A DNA stretch of 64,000 nucleotides. Source: Clostridiales bacterium (GTDB lineage Bacteria; Bacillota; Clostridia; Christensenellales; Borkfalkiaceae). The position numbers and the translations under genes were made by a program. The stretch is taken from the NCBI GenBank assembly GCA_015069295.1, contig SVIW01000001.1:1-64000 (forward strand), given 5' to 3'. Within the stretch, counting starts at the first letter, position 1. Every line of letters starts with the position of its first letter. Of the stretch, positions 18,455 through 27,950 are shown one piece after another. The notes beneath the pieces are model-generated. The model searched no databases, had not been told where the DNA came from, and saw nothing but the letters and a program-made list of their open reading frames with translations.

Positions 18455-19195
18455 CTATACTTTCTCCTGTAAATTCTCGGAAACGGTAACCGTTTTCAAG
18501 GAATTGTTTTCATAATAATTTAAAATAAGTTCCAACGCGTCGGCGGTTTCCGCCATAGGGTGCATCAAAATAAAATCCCCTTTTTTTACGTTTTTCGTCG
18601 CACGGGTATAAATTATTTTTGCGTTTTTATCCCGCCAATCGATAGTGTCTTTTGACCAAAGCACCGTTTTCATACCAAGCGTCTTGCAGGCGGTTAGCAT
18701 AGTATCGCCGTACGAGCCTGAGGGCGGCGCGAAAAGGGTTACTTTTTCTCCAATCGCCAGTTCAATAAAACGGTTGCAGTTGGAGATTTCCTTTTCGTTT
18801 TCCGCAACCGACAGTTTTTTATGGTCTTTATGAAAATAGCCGTGGTTGCCGATTTCGTGTCCCTTTTCGTGGATAGCTTTTAAACAAGCGACGTTATCGT
18901 CCGCCCACGAGCCGCCGATAAAAAAGGTGGCTTTCGCTTCGTGTGCTTGTAAAATTTCTAAAATACGGTACACCTCGTCCGTGCCCCAATACACGTTGAA
19001 CATCAACGAAACTCCCACTGCGTTTTCGCCGGCGGAGCGGTAAATCTGCTGGTCTTCCCCTTTTGTGGAAATCTCTTTGGAGAGCGGGGAAAGACAAAGC
19101 GCCCCGATAGAAACGACGAGGGTGCAAAGCGCAAGATTGGTGGCAATTTTCAGCTTTAAAGATAGGGAAGATTTTTTTCGTTTCTTGTCAAACAA
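18455..19195 (-). CDS. ylxY: YlxY-family polysaccharide deacetylase-like sporulation protein
   Basis: 246 residues: an N-terminal membrane anchor (about 15-37), then a NodB-fold domain. The motif that normally reads TFDDG is LMFNVYWGTD, so the metal and base aspartates are absent, while NHGYFH and FAPPSGSYGD remain. As I recall, this substitution is shared by the YlxY family, which suggests loss or change of deacetylase activity in the family. The start is TTG 19195 with GAGGT seven bases before it. Gene order with ymxG supports the name. Confidence 0.82.
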   Translation of the reverse strand: MFDKKRKKSSLSLKLKIATNLALCTLVVSIGALCLSPLSKEISTKGEDQQIYRSAGENAVGVSLMFNVYWGTDEVYRILEILQAHEAKATFFIGGSWADDNVACLKAIHEKGHEIGNHGYFHKDHKKLSVAENEKEISNCNRFIELAIGEKVTLFAPPSGSYGDTMLTACKTLGMKTVLWSKDTIDWRDKNAKIIYTRATKNVKKGDFILMHPMAETADALELILNYYENNSLKTVTVSENLQEKV

Positions 19196-19256
19196 AACCG
19201 TTACCTCGAAAAAAGATTAGTTTATCCTATTTTTCTTTTTACAAGGTTATGCGTTT

Positions 19257-21659
19257 TTATTTGATTTTTACAATCGTAACCCCCGTTTCCCCCTCGCCGT
19301 ATTTGCCAAGACGGTAATTTTCCACGTTTTTTAAGCCGCGTAAAAACTCGTGAATCCCCGCGCGGAGTTTCCCCGTCCCCATACCGTGTACGATACGCAC
19401 TTCTTCCAAATTGGCGATAACCGCCGCGTCGATAAACGCCTCGACCTCGGGCAGGGCTTCGTGTACCGTGTACCCGATTACGTTGATTTCCAAGGTAGGC
19501 GCAGGTTTTGCGGACAAAGTTTTTTGGACGCGGACGTTAGAAGCATTTCCGTTTTTGTTTCGTTTTTTCTCGTCCTTTTTATTTTGCGCATTCGAAGGAG
19601 AAATCATAAAAGAAAGGTCGGAGAATTTACTTCGGATACGAATATTCCCGCAAAGGATTTCCGCTTCGTTCTTTGCTAAACGAAGGCTTTGTACCACTCC
19701 TTCCTGCCCGATGTTGCCAACGTACACCCTATCCCCGATTTTGAGTTTATCCGCTTGTACGGGAGTATATTGCGGGCGATAATTTTCTTCCGCTTCGCTT
19801 TCATAGGCTTTGTCTGCCAAGCGGTTTTTCAAGGTACGAGCTTTGATTAAATCGGACTCAGAAAGATTTTCTTTGGCGAAAATCTCCTCGATTTCGTGTA
19901 AAATTTCTTCTGCCGCCGCCGTACGGTCGTTAATGATGCGTCGGGATTCCGCTTTTGCGGAAACGTATAATTTTTCTTTTTCTTTTTTTAATCGTTCCCG
20001 CTCTTTTTCTACTTCGTCCAATTTGGCTTGCCATTCGGCTTTTAGACGGTTACTCGTCTTTAACGTTTCCTCGGCAAGAATTCGGCTTTCTTCCGCGCTG
20101 CGGACGATGTTTTCAAACTTTTGCACGTCCTCGGAAAGGGAAGAAAGCGCGTCTTGTAAAATGCTTTCCTTTAAGCCAAATCTTCGCGATATTGCCAAGG
20201 CGTTGCTCGACCCCGGCACTCCGATTTTCATTACGTACAAGGGCTGCAAGGTGTTCGAATCGAATTCCATACACGCGTTTTCAATCCCTTTTTGCGCAAA
20301 AGCAAATTCTTTTAACGCGGTATAATGGGTCGTAACCACGCCTGCGCAGCCGCTTTTAAGCAAATGCGCGACGATGGCTTTTGCCAAGGCTTGCCCCTCG
20401 TCCGGATCCGTTCCGCCGCCCAGCTCGTCGATAAGCACCAAAGAACGGGTGTTTGCGTTGTTGACGATATGAATGACGTTGGTGATATGGGAAGAAAAGG
20501 TCGAGAGACTTTCTTCAATGCTTTGCGAATCGCCCACGTCGCAGTAAATCTCTTCGAAAATCGATAACTTTGCCCGTTTTGCGGGGATAAAAAGCCCGCA
20601 CATCGCCATTAAGCAAAAGAGTCCGACCATCTTCAAAGTAACCGTTTTACCGCCCGTATTCGGACCGCTAATCAATAAAAACCGATACTCGTCCCCCAAA
20701 GCCAAGCTGACGGGCACGACTTTTTTCCGATCGATAAGCGGGTGTCTGCCCTCTTCGATAGATAAAATCCCTTTATCGTTGATTTCAGGCATAACGCAGG
20801 TTTGTTTATAGCCGTATTCGGCGCGGGCAAAGATAACGTCGAGCTCTTCCAACGTTTCGATGTCCTTTTTTAACTCTTCGCCCATAAACCCGACTCGCCG
20901 AGAAAGTTCGCCTAAAATTCTTTCTACCTCTTCTTTTTCGTCCAGCACGAGAGAACGGAGCTCGTTATTCATCTCCAAAACCTCTTCCGGTTCAATGAAG
21001 AAGGTTGCGCCGCTTGCCGAACGGTCGTGGATAAAGCCTTTTACGTTGCGCTTATATTCGGCGCGCACGGGCAAAACGTAGCGGTTATCCCGCATCGTGA
21101 TAATGCCGTCTTGTAAATATTTGCCTTCCGCGCCCGTCAAATACTCGGAAAGGCGGGTGCGGATACGTTCGTTTAAAAGACGGATTTCACGGCGAAGAGA
21201 ATACAGTTTATCGCTGGCGTAATCGCTCACTTCCGTATCGTTTAAAATTTTCGTGCGGATATCCTCTTCTAAACGTTCGTCGAAATACAAACGGTTGGCA
21301 ATTTCCTTTAAAAGAGTAATTTCTTCGTCTGAAATTCCCGAAATACTCTTATACGCAATACGGGTAGAACGAAGCAACCCTTCGGTTTTTAACAGTTCGC
21401 TAGGAGATAACGCCGAGCCTTTTTTCGCCCGTTCCAGCTCGTCGAAAAAGGGCTGGAAATACTCGATTTTTGAAACGCCGTGGGTAAAGAGCAGCTTTAA
21501 CCCCTCTTTCGTGCAGCGTAAACGATACCCTACCTCGTCAAGCGTTGCGGCGGGCTCGGTTCTTTCCAATTTTTCTTTGCCCCCGTCCGTAACCGCGTAG
21601 ACGGCGGCAAGGGAAAGAATTTTATTCAGTTCGGTTTTTTCAATGGCTTTCCGATTCAT
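19257..21659 (-). CDS. mutS2: MutS2 family ATPase/nuclease
   Basis: 800 residues without the MutS mismatch-binding domain. Walker A GPNTGGKTVTLK near 330, Walker B LVLIDELGGGTDP, a long coiled coil (about 500-620) and a C-terminal Smr domain with HGMGTGKLRAGIHEFL. The Smr start is diverged (EINVIGYTVHEA where LDLRG is usual), but the HGxGTG core is intact. MutS2 acts on collided ribosomes and recombination intermediates. ATG 21659 has AGGATAA upstream and lies seven bases past the preceding gene; an earlier in-frame start would lie inside that gene. Confidence 0.93.
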   Translation of the reverse strand: MNRKAIEKTELNKILSLAAVYAVTDGGKEKLERTEPAATLDEVGYRLRCTKEGLKLLFTHGVSKIEYFQPFFDELERAKKGSALSPSELLKTEGLLRSTRIAYKSISGISDEEITLLKEIANRLYFDERLEEDIRTKILNDTEVSDYASDKLYSLRREIRLLNERIRTRLSEYLTGAEGKYLQDGIITMRDNRYVLPVRAEYKRNVKGFIHDRSASGATFFIEPEEVLEMNNELRSLVLDEKEEVERILGELSRRVGFMGEELKKDIETLEELDVIFARAEYGYKQTCVMPEINDKGILSIEEGRHPLIDRKKVVPVSLALGDEYRFLLISGPNTGGKTVTLKMVGLFCLMAMCGLFIPAKRAKLSIFEEIYCDVGDSQSIEESLSTFSSHITNVIHIVNNANTRSLVLIDELGGGTDPDEGQALAKAIVAHLLKSGCAGVVTTHYTALKEFAFAQKGIENACMEFDSNTLQPLYVMKIGVPGSSNALAISRRFGLKESILQDALSSLSEDVQKFENIVRSAEESRILAEETLKTSNRLKAEWQAKLDEVEKERERLKKEKEKLYVSAKAESRRIINDRTAAAEEILHEIEEIFAKENLSESDLIKARTLKNRLADKAYESEAEENYRPQYTPVQADKLKIGDRVYVGNIGQEGVVQSLRLAKNEAEILCGNIRIRSKFSDLSFMISPSNAQNKKDEKKRNKNGNASNVRVQKTLSAKPAPTLEINVIGYTVHEALPEVEAFIDAAVIANLEEVRIVHGMGTGKLRAGIHEFLRGLKNVENYRLGKYGEGETGVTIVKIK

Positions 21660-21666
21660 AGTTATC

Positions 21667-23877
21667 CTATAACACTCCCCGTTTAGAATGCCCTGAGGTG
21701 TGATTTTCATATAGCGTTTTTTGTTTTTCTTCTAAGTCGTTTGCCATAGCGGCTTGCGCTGCGTTGGATTGCAGGGAAAGGTCGAGCAGCCGCCCCGCTC
21801 CGTCAATGCCCGTGCCGATAAGATCGGCGCAATTATAGACTTCGAAACGGCAGCGTCCGTCGGCGGATTGATACCTGCGCACGGGGAAACGGCGCTCGTT
21901 TTCATCCGTCAGCCCGTAGATTTTGCGCTTATCGCAGCGGGCGCAGTCTTTTTCAAACGGACAATAGCAAAGATCCATTATTTTTAGATTGCCTGAGGAA
22001 AGAACGAAGGCTTTTTCTCCGACGAGGAACTTCCCTTCGCCATAAGTACATTCCTTAGAAAGGGTGTAATAAGAAAGCGCGGGTATCTTTAACAGTTCGC
22101 CGACGGAAAGTCTGTTAAAAAGATTAAAACCCGTCCCGGCGAACACTTTTACGCATTGTTCTTGCGCAAAAGCAATTCCGCCGTAGTTTTCCGCGTATAT
22201 TCCGTCGAGAGTTCCAAGCTTTATGTTTGCCGATATACTTTCGAGGTCTTTTTGCGTGGCAAACGCGGGGAAATAAAGATATTTTTCAAAATTTCCGTTT
22301 ACGAAAGCTTCGGGGAGAGGCAGAGAAAAATCGCTTGGTTTATAAATGGCGATATCTGTCTTTACCCCTGAAAAGTCCTCGGCGATTACGGCGAGTTTTT
22401 CGTTTTTACCCTGCGGCTTTTGCAAGGATATCGGCGAGTACGAATACTGCGTATTGTCGCCTTTGATAAGACGCTCGCAAAGAGTTTTATAAAAGTTGCG
22501 GCGCAGGGCGTTTAATTCCGATTTTGGCAGGAAAATATTCCCCTCTAAAAGGATTTGCTCAAAAGAAATATCCGCGGGCAAGCCGTCCGTTTTTAAAAAG
22601 CAGGTTTTCAATTCCTCTTCCGTCAACGGTCGGGTTTGCGCCGTTTGTAAAGGGGTTTCGCCTTGCATTGAAAAACTGCCGCAAGAAAGCGCGGGCAATT
22701 CCCCTTCGCGGAAAGAAAGCGACAAGGAAAGAGAGCCTTTTTTTTGCGCCTGCAACAGACTGGAATTTACCCTTGTATCCGTCGTAATAAAGACGCCGTC
22801 CCCGTTGCGTAAACGGGTTTTGGAGTCGATGATAAAACCTTTTTTGTCTTTTTTCACAAAGTACGCGCCGCCAACCTCTTGCCCGTCGCGTAAAATTTTA
22901 AAAGCGTCGCCCTGAGAAGGCGAGAAAGCCCCCGCTACGTAATAACTGCCGTTTTGCACCTTGACCACGCCGACCTTTTCGCCGATATGCCCTTGTACTG
23001 CCGTGGATAAAAAACGCTTGTCCTGTCCAAAAGCAAGCCCGCGCGTGTAGTTTCCGCGGTTATACGTGCGTTTCAAATCGGATAACGCTTTTTCTCTGCC
23101 CGCTTGCTTATCTAAGATACTGCGATAATATTTTACGGCGGCGGCAACGTATTCGGCGCGGCGCATTCTCCCCTCGATTTTAAAGGAAACCACGCCCGCT
23201 TGAACGAGTTTTTCTATATCCTCCCCGACGGATAAATCGGAAAGAGAAATGGCGTAATTTTTTTTCGTGTTGCCGTTTCGGTCTAAAATATAGCGTTTTC
23301 TGCAAGGCTGTTTACATCTTCCGCGGTTGCCGCTGTTCCCGCCCGCAAAGGAGGAAAAATAGCATTGTCCCGAAAAACAAGTGCAGAGTGCCCCTTGTAC
23401 GAAGACTTCCGTTTCGATATAAGCGGCAATTCGTTCTATTTCCGCAAGCGGTGTTTCGCGGGCGAGTATAACCCGAGAAAATCCGCATTCTTTGGCGAAT
23501 CTTGCGCCGTAGAGATTGCATACTCCCGCTTGCGTGCTTAAATGTAAAACGACGTCGGGGTATTTTTCGTGGATAACTTTGCCTAAAAACGGGTCCTGCA
23601 AAATAATAGCGTCCGCCCCTTCGTTCCAAACGAAGAGTAGGTTTTTGAAAAAATCGTCTAGTTCCTCGTCTTTCACGACGGTATTCATCGCAACGTAGAC
23701 CTTTACGCCGCAAAGACGGGCTTTTTGTAAAACCGCGCGAAAACCCGCCTCGTCAAAGTTTTCTGCGCCTTGACGGGCGGAAAAGGCGGATAAGCCCAAA
23801 TAGATAGCGTTTGCTCCGTTGTCGATGGCGGCAAACGCGCACTCCGCGTTGCCAGCCGGCGCTAAAATTTCCAACAT
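21667..23877 (-). CDS. U32-family protein with DUF3656, RlhA-like
   Basis: 736 residues. The N-terminal U32 domain begins ILAPAGNAECAFAAIDNGANAIYLGL and contains the cysteine cluster CTCFSGQCYFS...GRCKQPCRKRY (about 166-195), likely an iron-sulfur site. A long C-terminal extension fits the DUF3656 type. E. coli relatives hydroxylate RNA (RlhA on 23S rRNA, TrhP on tRNA), so an RNA hydroxylase is more likely than the historic collagenase name. A second cysteine cluster (CYCPFEKDCARCDKRKIYG, about 653-671) adds to this. Substrate inferred. Confidence 0.82.
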   Translation of the reverse strand: MLEILAPAGNAECAFAAIDNGANAIYLGLSAFSARQGAENFDEAGFRAVLQKARLCGVKVYVAMNTVVKDEELDDFFKNLLFVWNEGADAIILQDPFLGKVIHEKYPDVVLHLSTQAGVCNLYGARFAKECGFSRVILARETPLAEIERIAAYIETEVFVQGALCTCFSGQCYFSSFAGGNSGNRGRCKQPCRKRYILDRNGNTKKNYAISLSDLSVGEDIEKLVQAGVVSFKIEGRMRRAEYVAAAVKYYRSILDKQAGREKALSDLKRTYNRGNYTRGLAFGQDKRFLSTAVQGHIGEKVGVVKVQNGSYYVAGAFSPSQGDAFKILRDGQEVGGAYFVKKDKKGFIIDSKTRLRNGDGVFITTDTRVNSSLLQAQKKGSLSLSLSFREGELPALSCGSFSMQGETPLQTAQTRPLTEEELKTCFLKTDGLPADISFEQILLEGNIFLPKSELNALRRNFYKTLCERLIKGDNTQYSYSPISLQKPQGKNEKLAVIAEDFSGVKTDIAIYKPSDFSLPLPEAFVNGNFEKYLYFPAFATQKDLESISANIKLGTLDGIYAENYGGIAFAQEQCVKVFAGTGFNLFNRLSVGELLKIPALSYYTLSKECTYGEGKFLVGEKAFVLSSGNLKIMDLCYCPFEKDCARCDKRKIYGLTDENERRFPVRRYQSADGRCRFEVYNCADLIGTGIDGAGRLLDLSLQSNAAQAAMANDLEEKQKTLYENHTSGHSKRGVL

Positions 23878-23891
23878 TTTATCTTCCTATA

Positions 23892-24815
23892 TTATCTTCC
23901 TATACTGCGGGTAATCAATTCTTCCGAAGCGTCGTAACCCATACTCTTCAAACGGAAGTTACGGGCGGCAACTTCGATGATAATGGCAAGATTTCGTCCG
24001 GGACTGACGGGAATGGTCAGTTTGGGAATTTTGATGCCGAAATAACTCGTGGACGACATTTCGTCGCCGATGCGGTCGTATTCTTTGCCCTGCTGCCAAT
24101 TTTCCAGCTGAATAATAAGCTGTATCTTTTTCTCGTCCAAAACCGAGCCTGAGCCGTACATACTTTTGACGTTGATAATCCCGATCCCGCGAAGTTCCAT
24201 AAAATAGCGGATAATATCGGGCGCGGTGCCGTATAACTCGTTGGCAATTTCTTTGATTATAACGTTGTCGTCGGCAATCAAACGGTGTCCGCGTTTAATC
24301 AGCTCCATTGCCGTTTCGCTTTTTCCTACGCCGCTTTTGCCCGTCAGTAAAATTCCTACGCCGAAAACCTCCATCAATACGCCGTGTTCGGTCATCGACG
24401 GCGCTAAAAGACGGTTGAGATAGATGTATAAATCGCTCATTAAGTCGGTGGTAACGCGCGGAGAACGGAAAAGCGGGCAAGAATAGCTTTTCGCCGTTTC
24501 GACAAGTTCGGGTAAAGCGGGCAAATCGCGGCTTAAAATCAGGCAAGGCAATTCCCCGTGCGAAAATAAAGAACAGAGTTTTTCTTTGCGCTCCGTCGAA
24601 GGGAAGGTGCGCAAATACTCGTATTCGGCAAGTCCGATGACGATGATGCGGTGCGGGTCGAAATAGTTGAAAAACCCGCCTGCAAGCTGTAATCCCGGGC
24701 GTTCGACGCTCATACTCGATAAGGTAACAACCCCTCTGCCCGTGTAGATAATTTCTAAATTGAGGTCGGATGCAAATTTATCCAACATAACGCTTTGAGT
24801 TACTTGCGCGCTCAT
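23892..24815 (-). CDS. hprK: HPr kinase/phosphorylase
   Basis: 307 residues. Walker A TGKSGVGKSETAMELIKRGH near 155 and the signature MELRGIGIINVKSMYGSGSV match true HprK. It phosphorylates Ser46 of HPr in answer to glycolytic state, controlling carbon catabolite repression. The start overlaps the upstream gene stop (ATGA), with GGAGGAAG in front. Genome neighbourhood with uvrC fits Clostridia. Confidence 0.95.
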   Translation of the reverse strand: MSAQVTQSVMLDKFASDLNLEIIYTGRGVVTLSSMSVERPGLQLAGGFFNYFDPHRIIVIGLAEYEYLRTFPSTERKEKLCSLFSHGELPCLILSRDLPALPELVETAKSYSCPLFRSPRVTTDLMSDLYIYLNRLLAPSMTEHGVLMEVFGVGILLTGKSGVGKSETAMELIKRGHRLIADDNVIIKEIANELYGTAPDIIRYFMELRGIGIINVKSMYGSGSVLDEKKIQLIIQLENWQQGKEYDRIGDEMSSTSYFGIKIPKLTIPVSPGRNLAIIIEVAARNFRLKSMGYDASEELITRSIGR

Positions 24816-25645
24816 TTTTCTTCCTCCCCGTATGCGTATTTTTCAATAATTTTCGCGACGGCGTCCTCTTCGTTGGTGTAGTTTGCCACGGTGGCAACAC
24901 TGCGCAACGCGTCGTCTGCGTTTTTTACGGCAATCCCAAGTCCTGCCTTTTTTATCATCGGCAAATCGTTGTACTGATCCCCAATGGCAATCGTCTTTTC
25001 CAAAGGAATTTGAAAACGGTTTGCTAAAAATTCTACCGCCGTACCCTTGGAATAGGACGCGCTGCCCACTTCGATTAAAAATTTACTGCTGCGGGTAACC
25101 GTGCAATTTTCAAAGTTTTCCTTTTCAAGCTCTAAGCGAAACCGTTCGTTGTCCTTTTCTTCCACCATTGCGAGGACTTTATACGGACAAAGCCCGCTTT
25201 CCTTTACAAACTGAGAAATCGGCTTATCTGCCACCACGATACCCTTCGTTTTGACAATGCTTTCGTAAAGCTTTAACGCTTCGTCGTCCATATTCGAATA
25301 ATAGTCCCAAAGGTCGTATACGTGGATATGCAACCCCAAGCTTTCCATTTTCTTACATACCGTTACGGCGACGTCGTTTGGCATACGCCCGTGTAACAGC
25401 ACTTCGTTCGTATCGATTTCCACGATGGCGGTACCTTGTCCGCAGCAAACGAGCCCAGAAAGCCCCAATTCGTGGATACGCGGTAAAATCCCCGCAGGCA
25501 TTCTGCCCGTGGAGACGGCGAATTTTCCGCCGTCGTTTATATAACGGCGTATCGTCTTTTTCGTGTATTCGCTAATCGTACCGTCCTCTTTAACCAGCGT
25601 ACCGTCGAAATCGGAGACGATTAACGGATAGTTTATCTTTTGCAT
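24812..25645 (-). CDS. Cof-type HAD-superfamily phosphatase
   Basis: 277 residues. HAD motif I SDFDGTLVKEDG near 10, motif II STGRMP, motif III lysine in SKFLIEV...SKGTAVEFL, motif IV GDQYNDLPMIKKAGLGIAV. The C2-type cap between motifs II and III marks the Cof subgroup, which dephosphorylates sugar phosphates and cofactors. It lies between uvrC (stop one base away) and hprK. Substrate unknown. Confidence 0.88.
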   Translation of the reverse strand: MQKINYPLIVSDFDGTLVKEDGTISEYTKKTIRRYINDGGKFAVSTGRMPAGILPRIHELGLSGLVCCGQGTAIVEIDTNEVLLHGRMPNDVAVTVCKKMESLGLHIHVYDLWDYYSNMDDEALKLYESIVKTKGIVVADKPISQFVKESGLCPYKVLAMVEEKDNERFRLELEKENFENCTVTRSSKFLIEVGSASYSKGTAVEFLANRFQIPLEKTIAIGDQYNDLPMIKKAGLGIAVKNADDALRSVATVANYTNEEDAVAKIIEKYAYGEEEK

Positions 25646-27454
25646 CTATACTTGTTCCTTAAAATACGAATAGATTTTTTTGGCAAGTTCTTCGCCAATG
25701 CCCTCGACAAGACAAAGTTCTTTTTCGCTAGCCGACATAATTTTGTCAATCGTACCGAATTTGTCCAATAGCGCCAACCGTTTTTTCTTGCCAATCCCCT
25801 CAATCTCTTCCAAAACGGAAGCCAAATTACGTTTTGAATGTAGGTTTCTAAAATAGGTAACGGCAAAACGGTGGGCTTCGTCGCGGAGCCGTTGCAATAC
25901 TTTCAACGCGTAATCGCGCGGATTTAAACGAATAGGCTCGTGGGAATACAAAGTAAAAATTTCCTCTTCCCGTTCTGCTAATGCAATCAGTTCTATGTCT
26001 TTAATGCCAAACTCGTCAAAGACCTCTTTTACGGAAGAAAGTTGTCCTTTCCCGCCGTCGATAACGATAAGCTGCGGGCGGGGAAAGCGTTCTTCTTCGT
26101 CCGTGCCAAGTTTTGCCAAACGCCTCTTCATCATCTCTTGATGGGAAGCGTAATCGTCCGCGCCCTCGACCGTTTTGATTTTAAAGCGGCGGTAACTGTT
26201 TCTATCCGATTCTCCGTCGATAAAGACCACCATCGACCCAACCTTGTCTACCCCGCTGATATTGGAAATATCATAACATTCCATACGCTTTGGATAGTTC
26301 TTTAACCCAAGCAATTCTTGCAATCGAAGACAAGCGTTTTTCGTCATCTCGTTTTTGTGTTTGATTTTATCAATCGATTTGGAAAGGTATTCGCCCGCGT
26401 TTTTTTCCGCCATGTCAAGCAGCTGCTTTTTAACCCCTTGCTTGGCGAGTACGACGTTGACTTTTTTATCGAATTTTTCTTTAAAATACCGCTCAATGAG
26501 TTCCTTTTCGCAAAACTCCTGCACGATGAGCTCGTCGGGAAGTTCGTGGTTGTTGTAATATTGGATAATAAACCCCGTCAGCGCGTCCGCCTCGCAAAAG
26601 GACCCGTCCTCTAAGGCAAACGAGGTGCTGCCCTGCATTATCCCCTTTCTCGTTACCGATACGTTGACCGACGAATAGATAAAGTTCGTTTTTAAGGCGA
26701 TAATATCGGCGTTTAAATCGCGGTTTAACGCTGTGATTCGTTTTAATTTGAGTTTAGAAAGCATCGCCAGCTTTTCCCGATATTCCATCGCCAACTCAAA
26801 TTCCTCGTTTTCCGCAAAAAAGCGCATCTTTTGTTGCAAAATCTCTTCGGCTTCTTCGTAATTGCCGTCCAAAAAAGACAGAGTTGCTTTTATCCGCTTT
26901 GCGTAGTCTTCTTTGCTGCACAAATGCGCACACGGGGCTTGGCAGCGCTTTAAATGATAGGCAAGGCAGGGCTTTTTGGGCTTTGCTCCGATTGCCGTCG
27001 TGCAGGTGCGCACGTTATAAACCGAGCCGATGATATCCAATAGCTCGCCGCAGCGCACACCGCCCATAAAAGGACCGAAATATTTCCCGTCCTTTTTGAT
27101 TTTTCGCGTAACGGAAACGCGAGGGAACTCCTCTTTCGTGTGTACCTTGATATAGGGATAGGTTTTATCGTCTTTTAAGAGGATATTATATTTGGGCTTG
27201 TATTTTTTAATCAGGTTGTTTTCCAGAGCCAACGCGTCGATTTCACTCGCCGTAATGATATAATAAAAATCGGCGATATGTTCAACCATTGCCGCTACTT
27301 TTTCCGATTTTTGGGAAGAATGAAAGTATTGGCGCACGCGATTTTTTAAGACGCGCGCCTTGCCGACGTAGATAACAATCCCGTCTTTATCAAGCATAAT
27401 ATAAACGCCGGGAGAGTCGGGTAAAAGATTTAGTTTTTCTTTCAGTTCGCCCAT
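25646..27454 (-). CDS. uvrC: Excinuclease ABC subunit C
   Basis: 602 residues. GIY-YIG nuclease at the N-terminus (LPDSPGVYIMLDKDGIVIYVGKARVLKNRV), UvrB-contact domain around 190-235, RNase-H-like nuclease with CYDISNISG and VIDGGKGQL, and C-terminal helix-hairpin-helix repeats. It makes both incisions in nucleotide-excision repair. ATG 27454 follows the TATAAT at 27462-27467 by seven bases, so the message should be leaderless or carry one extra base; AAGG lies too near to serve as a normal ribosome site. Confidence 0.95.
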   Translation of the reverse strand: MGELKEKLNLLPDSPGVYIMLDKDGIVIYVGKARVLKNRVRQYFHSSQKSEKVAAMVEHIADFYYIITASEIDALALENNLIKKYKPKYNILLKDDKTYPYIKVHTKEEFPRVSVTRKIKKDGKYFGPFMGGVRCGELLDIIGSVYNVRTCTTAIGAKPKKPCLAYHLKRCQAPCAHLCSKEDYAKRIKATLSFLDGNYEEAEEILQQKMRFFAENEEFELAMEYREKLAMLSKLKLKRITALNRDLNADIIALKTNFIYSSVNVSVTRKGIMQGSTSFALEDGSFCEADALTGFIIQYYNNHELPDELIVQEFCEKELIERYFKEKFDKKVNVVLAKQGVKKQLLDMAEKNAGEYLSKSIDKIKHKNEMTKNACLRLQELLGLKNYPKRMECYDISNISGVDKVGSMVVFIDGESDRNSYRRFKIKTVEGADDYASHQEMMKRRLAKLGTDEEERFPRPQLIVIDGGKGQLSSVKEVFDEFGIKDIELIALAEREEEIFTLYSHEPIRLNPRDYALKVLQRLRDEAHRFAVTYFRNLHSKRNLASVLEEIEGIGKKKRLALLDKFGTIDKIMSASEKELCLVEGIGEELAKKIYSYFKEQV

Positions 27455-27461
27455 ATACCTT

Positions 27462-27490
27462 ATTATATACCAAATTGCAAAATTTTGCAA
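27462..27490 (-). promoter_or_regulatory. Promoter of the uvrC run, leaderless geometry
   Basis: Minus strand TTGCAA, 17 bases, TATAAT, with the ATG beginning eight bases after the last T of the -10 box. It lies between arsR and uvrC and may drive the whole run down to tex. Confidence 0.7.
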
Positions 27491-27514
27491 GGAAATAAAG
27501 GAAAAAATACGCCT

Positions 27515-27853
27515 TTAACAACCCAAAAACTCGATTCCTTTTAAGATTACGTCGTTTATTGATTCGTGGGTGAGGCTGTAAAAAACGATTTTGCCCTGAC
27601 GGCAGCTTTTTACGATGCCTGCGCTCTTTAAAAAGCGCAACTGATGGGAAACCGTCGTTTGGTTGATATCCAAAATCCGAGAAAGATCGGTAACGCAAAG
27701 TTCGCTAATCGCAAGCGCGGAAAGAATTTTTACCCGCGTATAATCGGCGAAAACAGAAAAAAAGCACACAACGCCGTCGAGAATATCCCCTTGCGGAACG
27801 TAATCCTCGATCAGACTTTGCGTGCGTTTATCGAGTAACAACATTTGAGACAT
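27515..27853 (-). CDS. ArsR/SmtB-family repressor
   Basis: 112 residues with a winged-helix core: RVKILSALAISELCVTDLSRILDINQTTVSHQLRFLKSAGIVKSCRQGKIVFYSL. The recognition helix is TTVSHQLRFLKSAG. One cysteine near the metal-binding alpha3N position (ELCVTDL) and H/D residues in the last helix could bind metal, but the ligand set does not match a known type well. The start at 27853 is set by TTGGAGG. It lies downstream of copA on the same strand and probably controls itself through the inverted repeats at 27861-27897. Confidence 0.87.
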   Translation of the reverse strand: MSQMLLLDKRTQSLIEDYVPQGDILDGVVCFFSVFADYTRVKILSALAISELCVTDLSRILDINQTTVSHQLRFLKSAGIVKSCRQGKIVFYSLTHESINDVILKGIEFLGC

Positions 27854-27860
27854 ACTTACC

Positions 27861-27897
27861 TCCAATATATGCTTTATTGGATATATGATAACGTATA
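27861..27897. promoter_or_regulatory. Probable ArsR operators
   Basis: Two inverted repeats lie in the arsR leader. One is TCCAATA-N7-TATTGGA (27861-27881), overlapping the ribosome site. The other is ATATATG-ATAA-CGTATAT (27880-27897), an A/T-rich dyad of the kind ArsR/SmtB proteins bind. Confidence 0.5.
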
Positions 27898-27950
27898 TTC
27901 TGTCCCGTATACTGTACTCTCTCGTCGTTTTTTTATCGATTTTGTCGTTT

